Source: Ruegeria conchae
Lineage (GTDB): Bacteria; Pseudomonadota; Alphaproteobacteria; Rhodobacterales; Rhodobacteraceae
DNA: 64,000 nucleotides
Assembly (NCBI RefSeq): GCF_000192475.1
Contig: NZ_AEYW01000018.1
Location: 186,001-250,000, forward strand
Direction: 5' to 3'
The translations under genes were made by a program, and so were the position numbers. Below, in pieces: positions 1 through 7,995 of this stretch. The notes beneath the pieces are model-generated. The model was given only the letters and a program-made list of their open reading frames with translations. It was not told where the DNA came from and did not search any database. Numbering within the stretch: the first letter of the stretch is position 1; each line of letters begins with the position of its first letter.

Positions 1-105
1 GAGCTGTCGGACTTCCTAAAAGGTGACGAAAGCGCCGAGAAGGCGCTTGCCGATGTTGAGGCTGCATACAGGACAGCGGCGAAAGAAGCGGGCTTCCTTC
101 AGTAA
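1..105 (+). CDS. C-terminal end of an ABC transporter solute-binding protein (partial)
   Basis: The window opens inside a reading frame that ends at a TAA. The last 34 residues are hydrophilic and helical and finish in KEAGFLQ, a C-terminus common in periplasmic sugar-binding proteins of ABC importers. Two MalF/MalG-type permease genes follow on the same strand, so this is most simply the binding protein of that importer. The assignment rests mainly on gene order; the ligand cannot be told from what is visible. Confidence 0.65.
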   Translation, partial: ELSDFLKGDESAEKALADVEAAYRTAAKEAGFLQ

Positions 106-124
106 CTCCCCTGATCGAGCGCGC

Positions 125-150
125 GAGGGGGGTACTTGTAAGCCCCCCTC
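125..150 (+). promoter_or_regulatory. Intercistronic hairpin between binding protein and permease genes
   Basis: An 8-bp perfect inverted repeat, GAGGGGGG and CCCCCCTC, encloses a 10-nt loop. It lies in the 76-bp gap between the binding-protein stop and the first permease ATG. No T-run follows, so it is a poor intrinsic terminator. In other ABC operons such hairpins protect the upstream binding-protein mRNA and lower permease expression; that role is inferred here. Confidence 0.6.
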
Positions 151-181
151 AACCTAACACCCACCGACGGGGACATTTGAC

Positions 182-1213
182 ATGAAGCATCGCACATTCT
201 TCTGGTTCATCCTACCAACTCTTTCAGCAATGATTTTGTTCATCGCTCTGCCAATTGTTTCTGTCTTTATCCAATCGCTTTTCGTTCAACACGAACAGGT
301 TCTGGTTGTTTCGGAAAGTTGTGGACCTTTTGGATGCAAGGAGTCCACCTCGGTCGATCTTGAGGCGACACAGAAACTTCGTGATGAAGCACCTTTAGGC
401 AAGTTCAATGGATTGGGTACCTATACAAACCGCTCGCACTTGGCCTTTGCCGAAATTGGCGAGGCTTGGGCAAACACCGAGACAATGGGCGAGTTCTGGC
501 GAGAGCTGGGTGACCTGCCATTTTATAATGCTCTCACCTTTACCCTAGCATACACGTTCATAGTAACGCCGATGGTCCTGATCCTCGGTATGGCCGTAGC
601 GGTGGGTGTGAACACCCTGCCGCGCAAGCTCAAGGGCGCAGCGATCTTTGTCTCACTCTTGCCCTTCCTTGTCACACCGCTGGTCGGCTCGCTGATCCTG
701 TTCTGGATGGTGGATGGCGACGGTGTCATCGGCGCAACCATTCAAAACATCTTCAATGACCCGAACCTCAGCTTGAAAGCTTCCACCGGTCTCATGTGGT
801 TCATGCTTATGGTATATGGTGTCTGGCACACTTTGCCTTTCAGCTTCATCACATTTTATGCCGGGTTACAAACGGTTCCCGCGGACACAATGGAGGCCGC
901 GCAGATCGACGGAGCCTCGAAGTGGCAACGCTTGGTCTACGTCGTGGTGCCACATCTGATGCCACTCGTGACCTTCGTGACACTGATGCTGATCATGGAC
1001 AATTTGCGGGTGTTTGAACCGATCGTGAGTTTCTCTGCCGAGGCCCACGCCCGGTCACTGAGCTGGATTATCTTTAACGACCTGCGCGAAAGCGGCAACC
1101 CACTCTACGGTTCGGCCGGGGCAACGTCTTTGATCACAATCTTCTTGGTTGTCATCCTGATGATGCCGGTACTCGTTCGCACTTGGCGCGATTTCACACG
1201 CAAATCTCACTGA
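182..1213 (+). CDS. Carbohydrate-type ABC transporter permease (MalF/UgpA-like)
   Basis: Inner-membrane subunit of a binding-protein-dependent importer. An N-terminal membrane helix (about residues 8-31) is followed by an extended hydrophilic loop (about 35-115, with a Cys pair in SCGPFGC) and then five further hydrophobic segments. The cytoplasmic EAA loop that contacts the ATPase is clear at about residues 238-257 (EAAQIDGASKW, then VVVP). At 343 aa it is longer than the usual 290-310 aa because of the periplasmic loop, as in MalF. The second permease starts 10 bp downstream. No ATPase gene is visible in the window, so it should lie upstream or elsewhere. The substrate is unknown. Confidence 0.9.
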   Translation: MKHRTFFWFILPTLSAMILFIALPIVSVFIQSLFVQHEQVLVVSESCGPFGCKESTSVDLEATQKLRDEAPLGKFNGLGTYTNRSHLAFAEIGEAWANTETMGEFWRELGDLPFYNALTFTLAYTFIVTPMVLILGMAVAVGVNTLPRKLKGAAIFVSLLPFLVTPLVGSLILFWMVDGDGVIGATIQNIFNDPNLSLKASTGLMWFMLMVYGVWHTLPFSFITFYAGLQTVPADTMEAAQIDGASKWQRLVYVVVPHLMPLVTFVTLMLIMDNLRVFEPIVSFSAEAHARSLSWIIFNDLRESGNPLYGSAGATSLITIFLVVILMMPVLVRTWRDFTRKSH

Positions 1214-1223
1214 GGACAAGATC

Positions 1224-2105
1224 ATGGCGAGAAAAGCAGAAACACGCATGACCCCACTGAAACTGTTCTCCTTCACGATGGTAGGGTTATGGCTGCTTAT
1301 CGCAGCGTTCCCCTTCCTTTGGACCTTCTGGGGAAGTTTCAAGGTGCAAGCCGATTTCCTGTCCAAAGCGGATTGGATGAACGCCGTGCGAGGGACCAAC
1401 ACACTCGAACAAACCGGCAGCACATTCACTGGACAAGGCTATTACGGCGCGTGGGTGACGGAAGATTTTTGGTTCAACTTTAAGAACACCAGCATTGTCG
1501 TGTTCTTTACAGTCGTCATTTCCCTGACGTTCGGCACGCTTGGAGGCTATGCCCTGGCGCGCTCGGGTTTTCGGTATGCATTTTGGATTCTCATGGCCGC
1601 ACTCGTGTTTCGTGCCATGCCACATATAACATTGGTTTCGGGTTATCTGTTGTGGTTCTTCGAATGGAATGTCTGGGGCATATTACCGACTACAATCATA
1701 GTGTTGGTGGCAATAAATCAACCCTTTACCCTTTGGATGTTGCATTCGTTTTTCAAGAACATCCCTAAAGACATGGACGAGAGTGCCATGGTCGACGGTT
1801 GTACACGTTTTCAGGCCTTCAGACACGTGATTGTTCCGGTAATGTGGCCTGGTGTAATCACCACCGGTTTGTTCAGCTTTCTGCTGGCGTATAATGATTT
1901 CACCGTCGCCGTGATGCTTCTCAGCGAAGAGAACGAGACAATAATCCCCGCAATCAACAGCTTCATGGGGACCACTCAAGTCGAAGGCAAGGTAATGTAT
2001 GCGGTTGCCGCCGTGGTATCCGCAACAGCACCGCTGTTTGTCCTGATCCTATTCTTCCAGCGCCAAATCGTAAGCGGTCTGACCGCTGGAGCAGTCAAAG
2101 GCTAA
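1224..2105 (+). CDS. Carbohydrate-type ABC transporter permease (MalG/UgpE-like)
   Basis: Second permease of the importer. It has an N-terminal helix, a hydrophilic stretch (about residues 40-85), then five hydrophobic segments. The EAA loop is at about residues 186-205 (ESAMVDGCTRFQAF, then VIVP). The 293-aa length fits the MalG class. It lies 10 bp after the first permease and 4 bp before a SnoaL-like gene, so all are probably one transcript. The two permeases should form a heterodimer channel with a separate ATPase. Typical members move sugars, polyols or glycerol-phosphates, but the ligand here cannot be inferred. Confidence 0.9.
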   Translation: MARKAETRMTPLKLFSFTMVGLWLLIAAFPFLWTFWGSFKVQADFLSKADWMNAVRGTNTLEQTGSTFTGQGYYGAWVTEDFWFNFKNTSIVVFFTVVISLTFGTLGGYALARSGFRYAFWILMAALVFRAMPHITLVSGYLLWFFEWNVWGILPTTIIVLVAINQPFTLWMLHSFFKNIPKDMDESAMVDGCTRFQAFRHVIVPVMWPGVITTGLFSFLLAYNDFTVAVMLLSEENETIIPAINSFMGTTQVEGKVMYAVAAVVSATAPLFVLILFFQRQIVSGLTAGAVKG

Positions 2106-2109
2106 TACT

Positions 2110-3180
2110 ATGAACGACGCTAGTCCCGTCTCAGACATACACACGCGAAACAAGGCGATCTTGGAGCCTCTTCGAAATGCGATGGTCAATTTTGAACTAA
2201 GTAACGTTCGCTCGGCCATTGCCGATATCTTTACGGCAGATGCGGTCATACACATGCCGCACCCGTTTGGTGATTTTTGCGGCCCGACGGACTTTTTCGA
2301 CGCCTGCTATGTGCCACTTTTCGAAGCAATGCCCGACCTTGAGCGTCGAGATTGGATTGTAATGGCAGGCCGGACCGAGCGGGGGGATGATTGGGTCGGA
2401 TGCGGCGGCCACTACGTTGGCACCTTTGTAGGGCCGTGGTTGGACATTCCGCCAACCGGGCACCTGACACATATGCGTTTTCACGAGTTCTATCGGATTG
2501 TGAACGACAAAGTTGTCGAAATTCAAACCCTTTGGGACATTCCGGAAGTGATGATGCAAGCCCAGGCTTGGCCGATGGCACCGTCATTGGGGCTAGAGTT
2601 TTGCATACCGGGCCCCGCCACAAACGACGGCATCATACCCGGACCGTGGGACGAAGTGAAGGCGAACGCATCCTGCGACCACATCGTTACAATGCTGAAG
2701 CATATGAAAAAACACCCGAGTCAGGGCGGCCCCGAAAAGATGGAAATGCCGCGTTTCTGGAGCGAACGCGTCAACTGGTACGGCCCGGCCGGAATTGGCA
2801 CAGGCCGAGGCATCGCTGGTTTCCGCAATTGGCATCAGATCCCATTTCTGAATGGGATGCCGGATCGCGGCCGATACGTAGATGAAATAACCTATCACTT
2901 CTTCGGTGACGGCAACTATGCAGCCGTGACCGGGTGGCCGAATATGATCCAAACCGTGACCAACGATGGGTGGATGGGTATTGCACCCACGGGTAAACGC
3001 ATCACCATGAAATCATTGGATTTCTGGCGCCTGGAAAACAATAAGATTCGGGAAAACTGGGTCATGGTTGACCTTCTGGATGCCTATCAACAACTCGGCG
3101 TGGACGTTTTTGCGCGATTGCGTGAATTCAACAAGGTGCGCGTTCCGGGTCGACTATCCTTCCCGATTGGAGACGCTTGA
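2110..3180 (+). CDS. Double-domain SnoaL-like (NTF2-fold) protein
   Basis: A 356-aa cytoplasmic protein that appears to hold two SnoaL/NTF2-like domains. The first is about residues 20-160 (HMPHPFGDF, then HYVGTF and IPPTG, ending in VVEIQTLWD). The second is about residues 215-345 (YGPAGIGTGRG, IAPTGKRITM, KIRENWVMVDLLD). Such folds act as small-molecule hydrolases, isomerases or cyclases, or only bind ligands. No signal peptide is present. It begins 4 bp after the second permease, so it probably acts on the imported compound or a derivative. The paired-domain length is about twice that of ordinary SnoaL proteins. The reaction is unknown. Confidence 0.75.
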   Translation: MNDASPVSDIHTRNKAILEPLRNAMVNFELSNVRSAIADIFTADAVIHMPHPFGDFCGPTDFFDACYVPLFEAMPDLERRDWIVMAGRTERGDDWVGCGGHYVGTFVGPWLDIPPTGHLTHMRFHEFYRIVNDKVVEIQTLWDIPEVMMQAQAWPMAPSLGLEFCIPGPATNDGIIPGPWDEVKANASCDHIVTMLKHMKKHPSQGGPEKMEMPRFWSERVNWYGPAGIGTGRGIAGFRNWHQIPFLNGMPDRGRYVDEITYHFFGDGNYAAVTGWPNMIQTVTNDGWMGIAPTGKRITMKSLDFWRLENNKIRENWVMVDLLDAYQQLGVDVFARLREFNKVRVPGRLSFPIGDA

Positions 3181-3205
3181 TGCCGTCATACCAAGGACAT
3201 TAGAC

Positions 3206-4201
3206 ATGAACGGTTTTGACCCAAAGTTTGTCGATTTGCCCGACTATATCATCAGCATCACGAAAGAACTGTGGGAAGACCGCCGCATCGCCAAACTGCA
3301 CGACTACTACGCCCCAGATATTGTCGTTCGCTCGCCCGCGTCGGTTGTTGTAGGCAACAAGGACGTGATCGCAGCGACTATGGCGACGCTTTCAGAGTTT
3401 CCAGACCGCAAGTTGCTGGACGAAGATGTGATTTGGTGTGGTACGCCAGAAGACGGAATGCTGTCATCTCACAGGCTTTTGTCGACGGCGACGCATACGC
3501 ATCCCGGCGTTTACGGCGCACCCACGGACAAACAACTTCAATACAGGATCATCGCCGATTGCCACGTCATCAACAACCAGATCAACGACGAATGGCTTAT
3601 TCGCGATCAAGGCGCAATTGTGCGACAATTGGGTCTGAACCCGAAAGAATACGCACGCGGTTTGATTGAACGAGAAGGCGGACCGAGCAAATGCGTCCAG
3701 CGCTACTCTCCAGCGAATGATATCAGTGGTCCGTATTCCGGGACAGGCAATAGCAATATCTGGGGCACGCGATTGGCGAACTTGCTTGAACGTTTGATGC
3801 ACGCCGAATTCGAAGCAATCCCCGAAGAATATGAACGTGCCGCGCAGTTGGAGTATCCAGGTGGGGCAGCAGCTGTTAGCTTTGACGGTGCAGATCAATT
3901 TTGGATGGGATTGCGGGCCAGCTTCCCAACGGCTGAATTCAAGATACACCATATAATTGGTCGTGATGATCCCGCGATGCCACCTCGTGCCGCCGTTCGC
4001 TGGACGCTTCACGGAATACACGAAGGATATGGCGCATTTGGTGAGCCGACAGGTGCCGAGGTTTTCGTCCTGGGAGCAACCCACGCCGAATACGGTGAAT
4101 TGGTTACAGGAAAACCAAAGCTTCGTCGTGAGTGGACCCTTTACGACGAAACAGCCATATGGAAACAGATCCTATTGCAACCGAAAGTAGGGTGTCATTG
4201 A
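3206..4201 (+). CDS. Second double-domain SnoaL-like protein
   Basis: A 331-aa protein starting at the ATG at 3206, chosen because an AAGGA box sits at 3194-3198 and homology-like sequence starts only there; the frame stays open upstream to 3068. The first half has SnoaL features (KLHDYYAPDIVVRSPASVVVG, then INDEWLIRDQGAIVRQLGL). The second half has ALRWTLHG-like signature residues (AVRWTLHGIHEGYGAFGEPTG). It follows the first SnoaL gene by 25 bp, and the two share architecture but not close sequence. They may act as partners or on successive steps. No catalytic assignment can be made. Confidence 0.72.
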   Translation: MNGFDPKFVDLPDYIISITKELWEDRRIAKLHDYYAPDIVVRSPASVVVGNKDVIAATMATLSEFPDRKLLDEDVIWCGTPEDGMLSSHRLLSTATHTHPGVYGAPTDKQLQYRIIADCHVINNQINDEWLIRDQGAIVRQLGLNPKEYARGLIEREGGPSKCVQRYSPANDISGPYSGTGNSNIWGTRLANLLERLMHAEFEAIPEEYERAAQLEYPGGAAAVSFDGADQFWMGLRASFPTAEFKIHHIIGRDDPAMPPRAAVRWTLHGIHEGYGAFGEPTGAEVFVLGATHAEYGELVTGKPKLRREWTLYDETAIWKQILLQPKVGCH

Positions 4202-4821
4202 GCGTTCAAGACAATGTTGAATGTCGCCAGTGCCTGCGGTGTCTTTGCAAATTCGTATATCTCCAAAGTAATAGTCGTATCACCGGCAACACATTTTGGG
4301 CCGGCGAAATCAAAAGTGCAAAAACGTCAAAAAATCTACGTTCGACGCCGCATCCCGATTGATGCTCTCGCTCCAAGAAACCCGAGTCGTCTCAGAATTG
4401 CGCCGGGTTTAGATCTGGTTTCTGAAATCCGTCATTGGGCGCAGTGCCACGAGATCACACTCTATTGCGCATTGCGACAATAGTGGACGGACTGTCAAAT
4501 GGCATGCTTTGCGACCACCGGATGTTCTGCGCCACGATAACACAGTACGAACATCGCAGTGGGGGTGTTATGTGAACCGCCTTCTGGTTGAGCGCACCAC
4601 CCATCACCGCTTGTCGCGAACCACCCCACAAGTCTTCTGCCCATTCGGCCCGCAGAGTTGCCGTGACTTTCATCCAAAGCGGGCATTCGAAGACTCTACA
4701 CCCGCCGTTCGGGCAGAATGCGGAAAACGGCGGGATTGAGCCCAAACCTCCCATATGCTGCACAGCGAACCAATGTCCGCTCTCTGAACTGGTGCGCTGG
4801 AAGCTGACTTCAATCAAGTGG
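4202..4821. other. 620-bp gap without a credible gene
   Basis: Between the SnoaL operon and the convergent SDR gene I find no frame with ribosome site, family likeness and acceptable length. Short open stretches exist on both strands, but they overlap each other and the SDR 3' end. The right part (from about 4660) holds a copy of the dispersed GCGGGCATTC / ATTGAGCCCAAA / AATGTCCGC repeat family. The left part (4202-4440) is AT-richer and may contain decayed coding DNA, but I cannot identify it. Confidence 0.6.
4665..4790. repeat. Dispersed intergenic repeat, copy A
   Basis: The stretch contains AAAGCGGGCATTC, ATTGAGCCCAAA (4735-4746), ATGCTGC and CAATGTCCGCTCTCTGAAC in that order. The ATTGAGCCCAAA-TGCTGC-GTCCGCT succession recurs at 6958-7003, so the two are related. 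This is the GTCCGCTTT / AAGCGGACATT sequence style seen between genes in many Roseobacter genomes. Its function is unknown. Confidence 0.55.
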
Positions 4822-5775
4822 TCAGAGTTTCCACTCGAACCCAACAGCTTTTTCAGACTCCTCCCAAAGCCGTGTCGTGACAGCTTTGTCATAGGCGTGA
4901 GCGTTCAGTGTGCCCTTGCCGACCGGGCCGACCGCTTCCATTCGGCCCGTCGGGCCGTAGAGCGCCCTTTGCTCGGTGAGGGCCTCTTCTGTCGCGCACA
5001 TGACCTCTGGGTATGAGCCCTGTTCCGCAGTCTGTACCATCGGCGTCTTGGTCATCAGCCACCAGATGAACCGCATCGTGCGGCTGCCGCTGGTGGTTAT
5101 GAGCGATGTGGCTGATGAGCCGGGATGACAGACGAAGACCTCGACTTCTCTGCGCCCTGCAGCGGCCAGCCGGTCCTGCAGCTCGTAAGCAAACATCATC
5201 TGCGCCAGCTTGCTCTGCGAATAGGCGGTGTTCGCTCCGTAGCCCTCATCCCAGTTCATGTCGTCGAACTTGATGGTCTTGAGACCCATGTTGTAGCCGA
5301 GGCTGGCGACGACCACGATCCGGCCTTTGCTTTCTGCGATGCGGTCAAAGAGCAGACCATTGAGCAGAAAATGTCCGTAATGGTTGGTGCCAAACTGGCT
5401 TTCGAACCCGTCGACGGTCAGCTTGCGCGTCGGCACCTGCGCGATGGCCGCGTTGTTGATAAGCGCGTCGATCCGAGGCACCGTCTTCAGAACTTCTTCG
5501 GCAGCCTCGCGCACACTGTCCAAAACCGATAGTTCCGTGCGGACGAAGCTCACGTCGGCTTTCGCGTCGAATTCCTGTCTCAGGTCCGCGATTGCCGCCT
5601 CGGATTTCTCGGCCGAGCGGTTCAGCATCACCACCTTGGCGTTCTTCTTCAGAAGAATGCGCGCGGCTTGAAAGCCTGCGCCAGCGTTGGCGCCAGTGAT
5701 GATGTAGGTCTTGCCTGACTGGTCGCCGAGGCGCTCGGGTGTCCAGCCTTTGGGTCCGAATGTCGTATCTGCCAT
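4822..5775 (-). CDS. Short-chain dehydrogenase/reductase (retinol-dehydrogenase-like SDR)
   Basis: A 317-aa NAD(P)-dependent oxidoreductase. The N-terminal Rossmann motif TGANAGAG is at residues 27-34, the NNAA motif lies at about 107-110 (LINNAAIAQ), and the catalytic YSQSK is at about 185-189. The length and the early TGxxxGxG placement resemble the large SDRs annotated as protochlorophyllide- or retinol-dehydrogenase-like. It is divergent from an AraC-type regulator (intergenic 5776-5936), which probably controls it. The substrate is unknown. Confidence 0.88.
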   Translation of the reverse strand: MADTTFGPKGWTPERLGDQSGKTYIITGANAGAGFQAARILLKKNAKVVMLNRSAEKSEAAIADLRQEFDAKADVSFVRTELSVLDSVREAAEEVLKTVPRIDALINNAAIAQVPTRKLTVDGFESQFGTNHYGHFLLNGLLFDRIAESKGRIVVVASLGYNMGLKTIKFDDMNWDEGYGANTAYSQSKLAQMMFAYELQDRLAAAGRREVEVFVCHPGSSATSLITTSGSRTMRFIWWLMTKTPMVQTAEQGSYPEVMCATEEALTEQRALYGPTGRMEAVGPVGKGTLNAHAYDKAVTTRLWEESEKAVGFEWKL

Positions 5776-5936
5776 TTTCTGTCTCCTGCCAGCCCAAGCT
5801 GGCGGTTTAAGGTGTTGTTGCTTGAATGCACAGATAGAACCTGACTGGGCGCGAAAACAGGCGATATACTCTCCATTACTTGCCCAATCGTCTCAGCCCC
5901 ATTGCAAAGATGAAAGTCCTCTGCCAGCTAGAGTGC

Positions 5937-6827
5937 ATGAACAAAGACCAGATCAAAGACCTTATCGAGCGACGTCTGCCAAAGGCAGGCCTCGTCGATA
6001 CCGCGTTGAAAGGCGTCCAGCTTTTCCGGGTGACCGAGGCCATGCCCTGCGTGCCTGCTGTCTACGAGCCCACGGTGGTGGCTATTCTCAGTGGCAGCAA
6101 GGAAGCTGTTCTGGAGGGTGAGCACCACGTCTATGGCAGCGACAAATACCTGCTGTGCCCCATGACTTTACCGGTGGAGGCGGGCACGCCATTGGCGTCC
6201 AAGGACGATCCTCTGCTCGGCGTGGTGATTACGCTGGAGCCACGGATGATGCGCGAGCTCACCATGGAAATCGAGGCCGCCGCTGGTGGCAACAAACAAT
6301 TGCGGGATGGCGCGCCATCGGCTTTGGCATTGGCGTCCTGGGATAGTGGTTTCACGCAGGCACTGCTGCGGCTTCTCGATCTGCTCGACAATCCGGTTGA
6401 TCTGGAGGTGCTCGGGCAGGGGCGAATGCGCGAGTTGTGTTACGCGGTGCTCATGGGCGAGGCCGGGGCCTCCGCAAGACGAGCCTTTGGCGTCGGCAAC
6501 GAAATCGCGCGCACCATCGACTACGTCTCAAACCACTTGAATGAACAGGTCACCATCGACGATATGGCCGACCACGTCGGCATGAGCCGGGCGGTCTTCC
6601 ATCGGCGTTTCAAAGAAGCCACGACAATGTCTCCAATACAGTTCGTGAAATCTATGCGGCTGAACAACGCCGCCATGAAGATTGCCGAAGGAAAGACCGT
6701 GTCGGAAGCGGCATGGGACGTAGGCTATCAAAGCGCGTCTCAGTTCAGCCGGGAGTTCAAACGGATGTACGGCCAGTCGCCCCGGCAATGGAGCCATGCG
6801 GCGCAGGGGCCCGAACGAATGGCCTAG
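5937..6827 (+). CDS. AraC-family transcriptional regulator
   Basis: A regulator of 296 aa from the ATG at 5937 (MNKDQIKDL). In-frame ATGs at 5880 and 5910 also exist, but the residues they add do not resemble the family N-terminus. Residues about 20-170 match the AraC_N-type ligand domain (FRVTEAMPCVPAVYEPTVVAILSGSK). The C-terminal 100 residues hold the double helix-turn-helix (ITIDDMADHVGMSRAVFHRRFKEATTMSP broken across two helices, then SEAAWDVGYQSASQFSREFKRMYGQSPRQW). It is divergent from the SDR gene, the usual arrangement for an activator and its target. Confidence 0.88.
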   Translation: MNKDQIKDLIERRLPKAGLVDTALKGVQLFRVTEAMPCVPAVYEPTVVAILSGSKEAVLEGEHHVYGSDKYLLCPMTLPVEAGTPLASKDDPLLGVVITLEPRMMRELTMEIEAAAGGNKQLRDGAPSALALASWDSGFTQALLRLLDLLDNPVDLEVLGQGRMRELCYAVLMGEAGASARRAFGVGNEIARTIDYVSNHLNEQVTIDDMADHVGMSRAVFHRRFKEATTMSPIQFVKSMRLNNAAMKIAEGKTVSEAAWDVGYQSASQFSREFKRMYGQSPRQWSHAAQGPERMA

Positions 6828-6840
6828 GGTGCAACAGTGA

Positions 6841-7010
6841 GCTTACGTTTGAGACGAATGTCCGGTTGAGGTGGTGCTACGGTCAATAGGTGCGTTGTAC
6901 CGAATGACGGGTTTGTCCGCAGAGCGGACATTTAAGCCTGGTACAGCTAAAGACTGCATTGAGCCCAAAATGACCGATGCTGCGCTCTCTATGAACGTCC
7001 GCTTTGAGAC
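6841..7010. repeat. Dispersed intergenic repeat, copy B, with GCGGACA hairpin
   Basis: A perfect 7-bp inverted repeat TGTCCGC-AGA-GCGGACA is at 6914-6930. It is followed by ATTGAGCCCAAA (6959-6970), TGCTGCG and GAACGTCCGCTTTGAGACGGG. The order of the last words matches copy A, and the hairpin matches copy C. The right end runs into the last codons of the MarR gene. Confidence 0.6.
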
Positions 7011-7486
7011 GGGCTCTGATCTTGTCGCATTGATGCTTCTTCGAGACGTGATTTAAGACGGTCAACAACATTTTGCGCTGTCGCAATATCATCTGGCGAC
7101 AGACCTTCCGAGAGTTCATTCACCCATGGGACTTGCTTCGCAATCGCAGCTTCGTACAACTCCTGCCCCTTTGGAGTCATGACAACCAAGTGCGCCCGCT
7201 TGTGGTGTGGGTTCGACTGAAACTCCACTATGCCTTCTTTGCTTAATTCATTGATGATCCTTTGTACGCCCTGCCGGTGAACGCCCATCGTCCGAGCATG
7301 CCAGGCAACGGATTCCGGTCGATCAGAATATGCGATGGCACCAAGAATCTGCCATCGAGCACTTGTAAGACCGAGTTCTGACACGAGGCGATCACCGGCA
7401 AGCTGCAATCGACCGTTTAGCCGAAACACATCCAGTATCAACGCTGTCACGGCTTCTCCTTCTTCGGTTCTTCGCGCATCCGGCAT
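6989..7486 (-). CDS. MarR-family transcriptional regulator
   Basis: A 165-aa winged-helix regulator. The core at about residues 30-140 has helix 1 (LILDVFRLNGRLQLAGDRL), the recognition region (ARTMGVHRQGVQRIINELSKEGIVEF) and the wing (NPHHKRAHLVVMTPKGQELY). The last dozen residues (MRQDQSPSQSGRS) are encoded by repeat copy B, so the natural C-terminus may have been replaced. It is divergent from a monooxygenase gene, and a TGACAAC/GTTGTCA palindrome lies between, which probably is its operator. The ligand is unknown. Confidence 0.9.
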   Translation of the reverse strand: MPDARRTEEGEAVTALILDVFRLNGRLQLAGDRLVSELGLTSARWQILGAIAYSDRPESVAWHARTMGVHRQGVQRIINELSKEGIVEFQSNPHHKRAHLVVMTPKGQELYEAAIAKQVPWVNELSEGLSPDDIATAQNVVDRLKSRLEEASMRQDQSPSQSGRS

Positions 7487-7505
7487 GTCGATTCCTCATT
7501 TGATT

Positions 7506-7521
7506 TGACAACGTGTTGTCA
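7506..7521. promoter_or_regulatory. Probable MarR operator palindrome
   Basis: TGACAAC-GT-GTTGTCA has 7-bp perfect arms and a 2-bp centre. A further half-site ATGACAACAT lies at 7544-7553. The palindrome sits in the 103-bp gap between the marR start and the monooxygenase start, and overlaps a possible -35 (TTGTCA at 7516). This is the typical size and place of a MarR-dimer site, so repression of both genes is inferred. Confidence 0.6.
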
Positions 7522-7589
7522 TTATGTTTGATGTTTCCCAAATATGACAACATGGCACCAAAACGAAGCTACTTTCAAGGAGTACCGAA

Positions 7590-7958
7590 ATGGTAAGTTT
7601 CAAACCACTCGACCCTGAGTTTCCCATTGAGCGGCAATTGGGCATCGACGCTGGACCCGTCGTTCTCGTCAATCTCTTCACAGTCGATCCCGATGAACAA
7701 GACGCCTTGGTTGAAGCCTGGAAGAGCGATGCCCAATGGATGCAAAAGCAGCCAGGTTACATCAGCACCCAACTGCACAAAGCTGTTGGTGACGGCAGCA
7801 TGTATATGAACTACGCGATCTGGGAGTCTGTTGCGAACTTCCGCGCGGCGTTTTCAAACCCCGAGTTTCAGCAGCAGCTCAGCCATTATCCCTCAAGCGC
7901 TGTGACCGCCCCCCATCTGTTTGAGAAGGTTGCGGTGCCGAATTGCTGCACGGCCTGA
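7590..7958 (+). CDS. Antibiotic biosynthesis monooxygenase-domain protein
   Basis: A 122-aa single-domain ABM/dimeric alpha-beta barrel protein. The typical pattern of a first strand (GPVVLVNLFTVDP), a helix (QDALVEAWKSDAQWMQKQPG), then YISTQLHKAV and YAIWESVANFRAAFSNPEF is present. Family members are cofactor-free quinone-type monooxygenases or heme/aldehyde-handling enzymes; the reaction here is not determined. AAGGAG at 7578-7583 gives a good ribosome site for the ATG at 7590. It is divergent from marR and followed after 37 bp by a membrane-protein gene, so all three may form one regulon. Confidence 0.82.
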   Translation: MVSFKPLDPEFPIERQLGIDAGPVVLVNLFTVDPDEQDALVEAWKSDAQWMQKQPGYISTQLHKAVGDGSMYMNYAIWESVANFRAAFSNPEFQQQLSHYPSSAVTAPHLFEKVAVPNCCTA

Positions 7959-7995
7959 CGAAATCCTTTCCAAATGCCAATTTGAGTGAGCCGCT

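Noticed and set aside
4418..4574. A short plus frame with a weak TetR-like C-terminus look (ATIVDGLSNGMLCDH)
   Set aside because: The likeness is only a few residues long, the frame has no start or DNA-binding part, and I could not support a regulator remnant.
4455..4892. A 145-codon minus-strand frame reaching into the SDR gene's 3' end
   Set aside because: It overlaps the SDR end and the dispersed repeat, and its residues look random.
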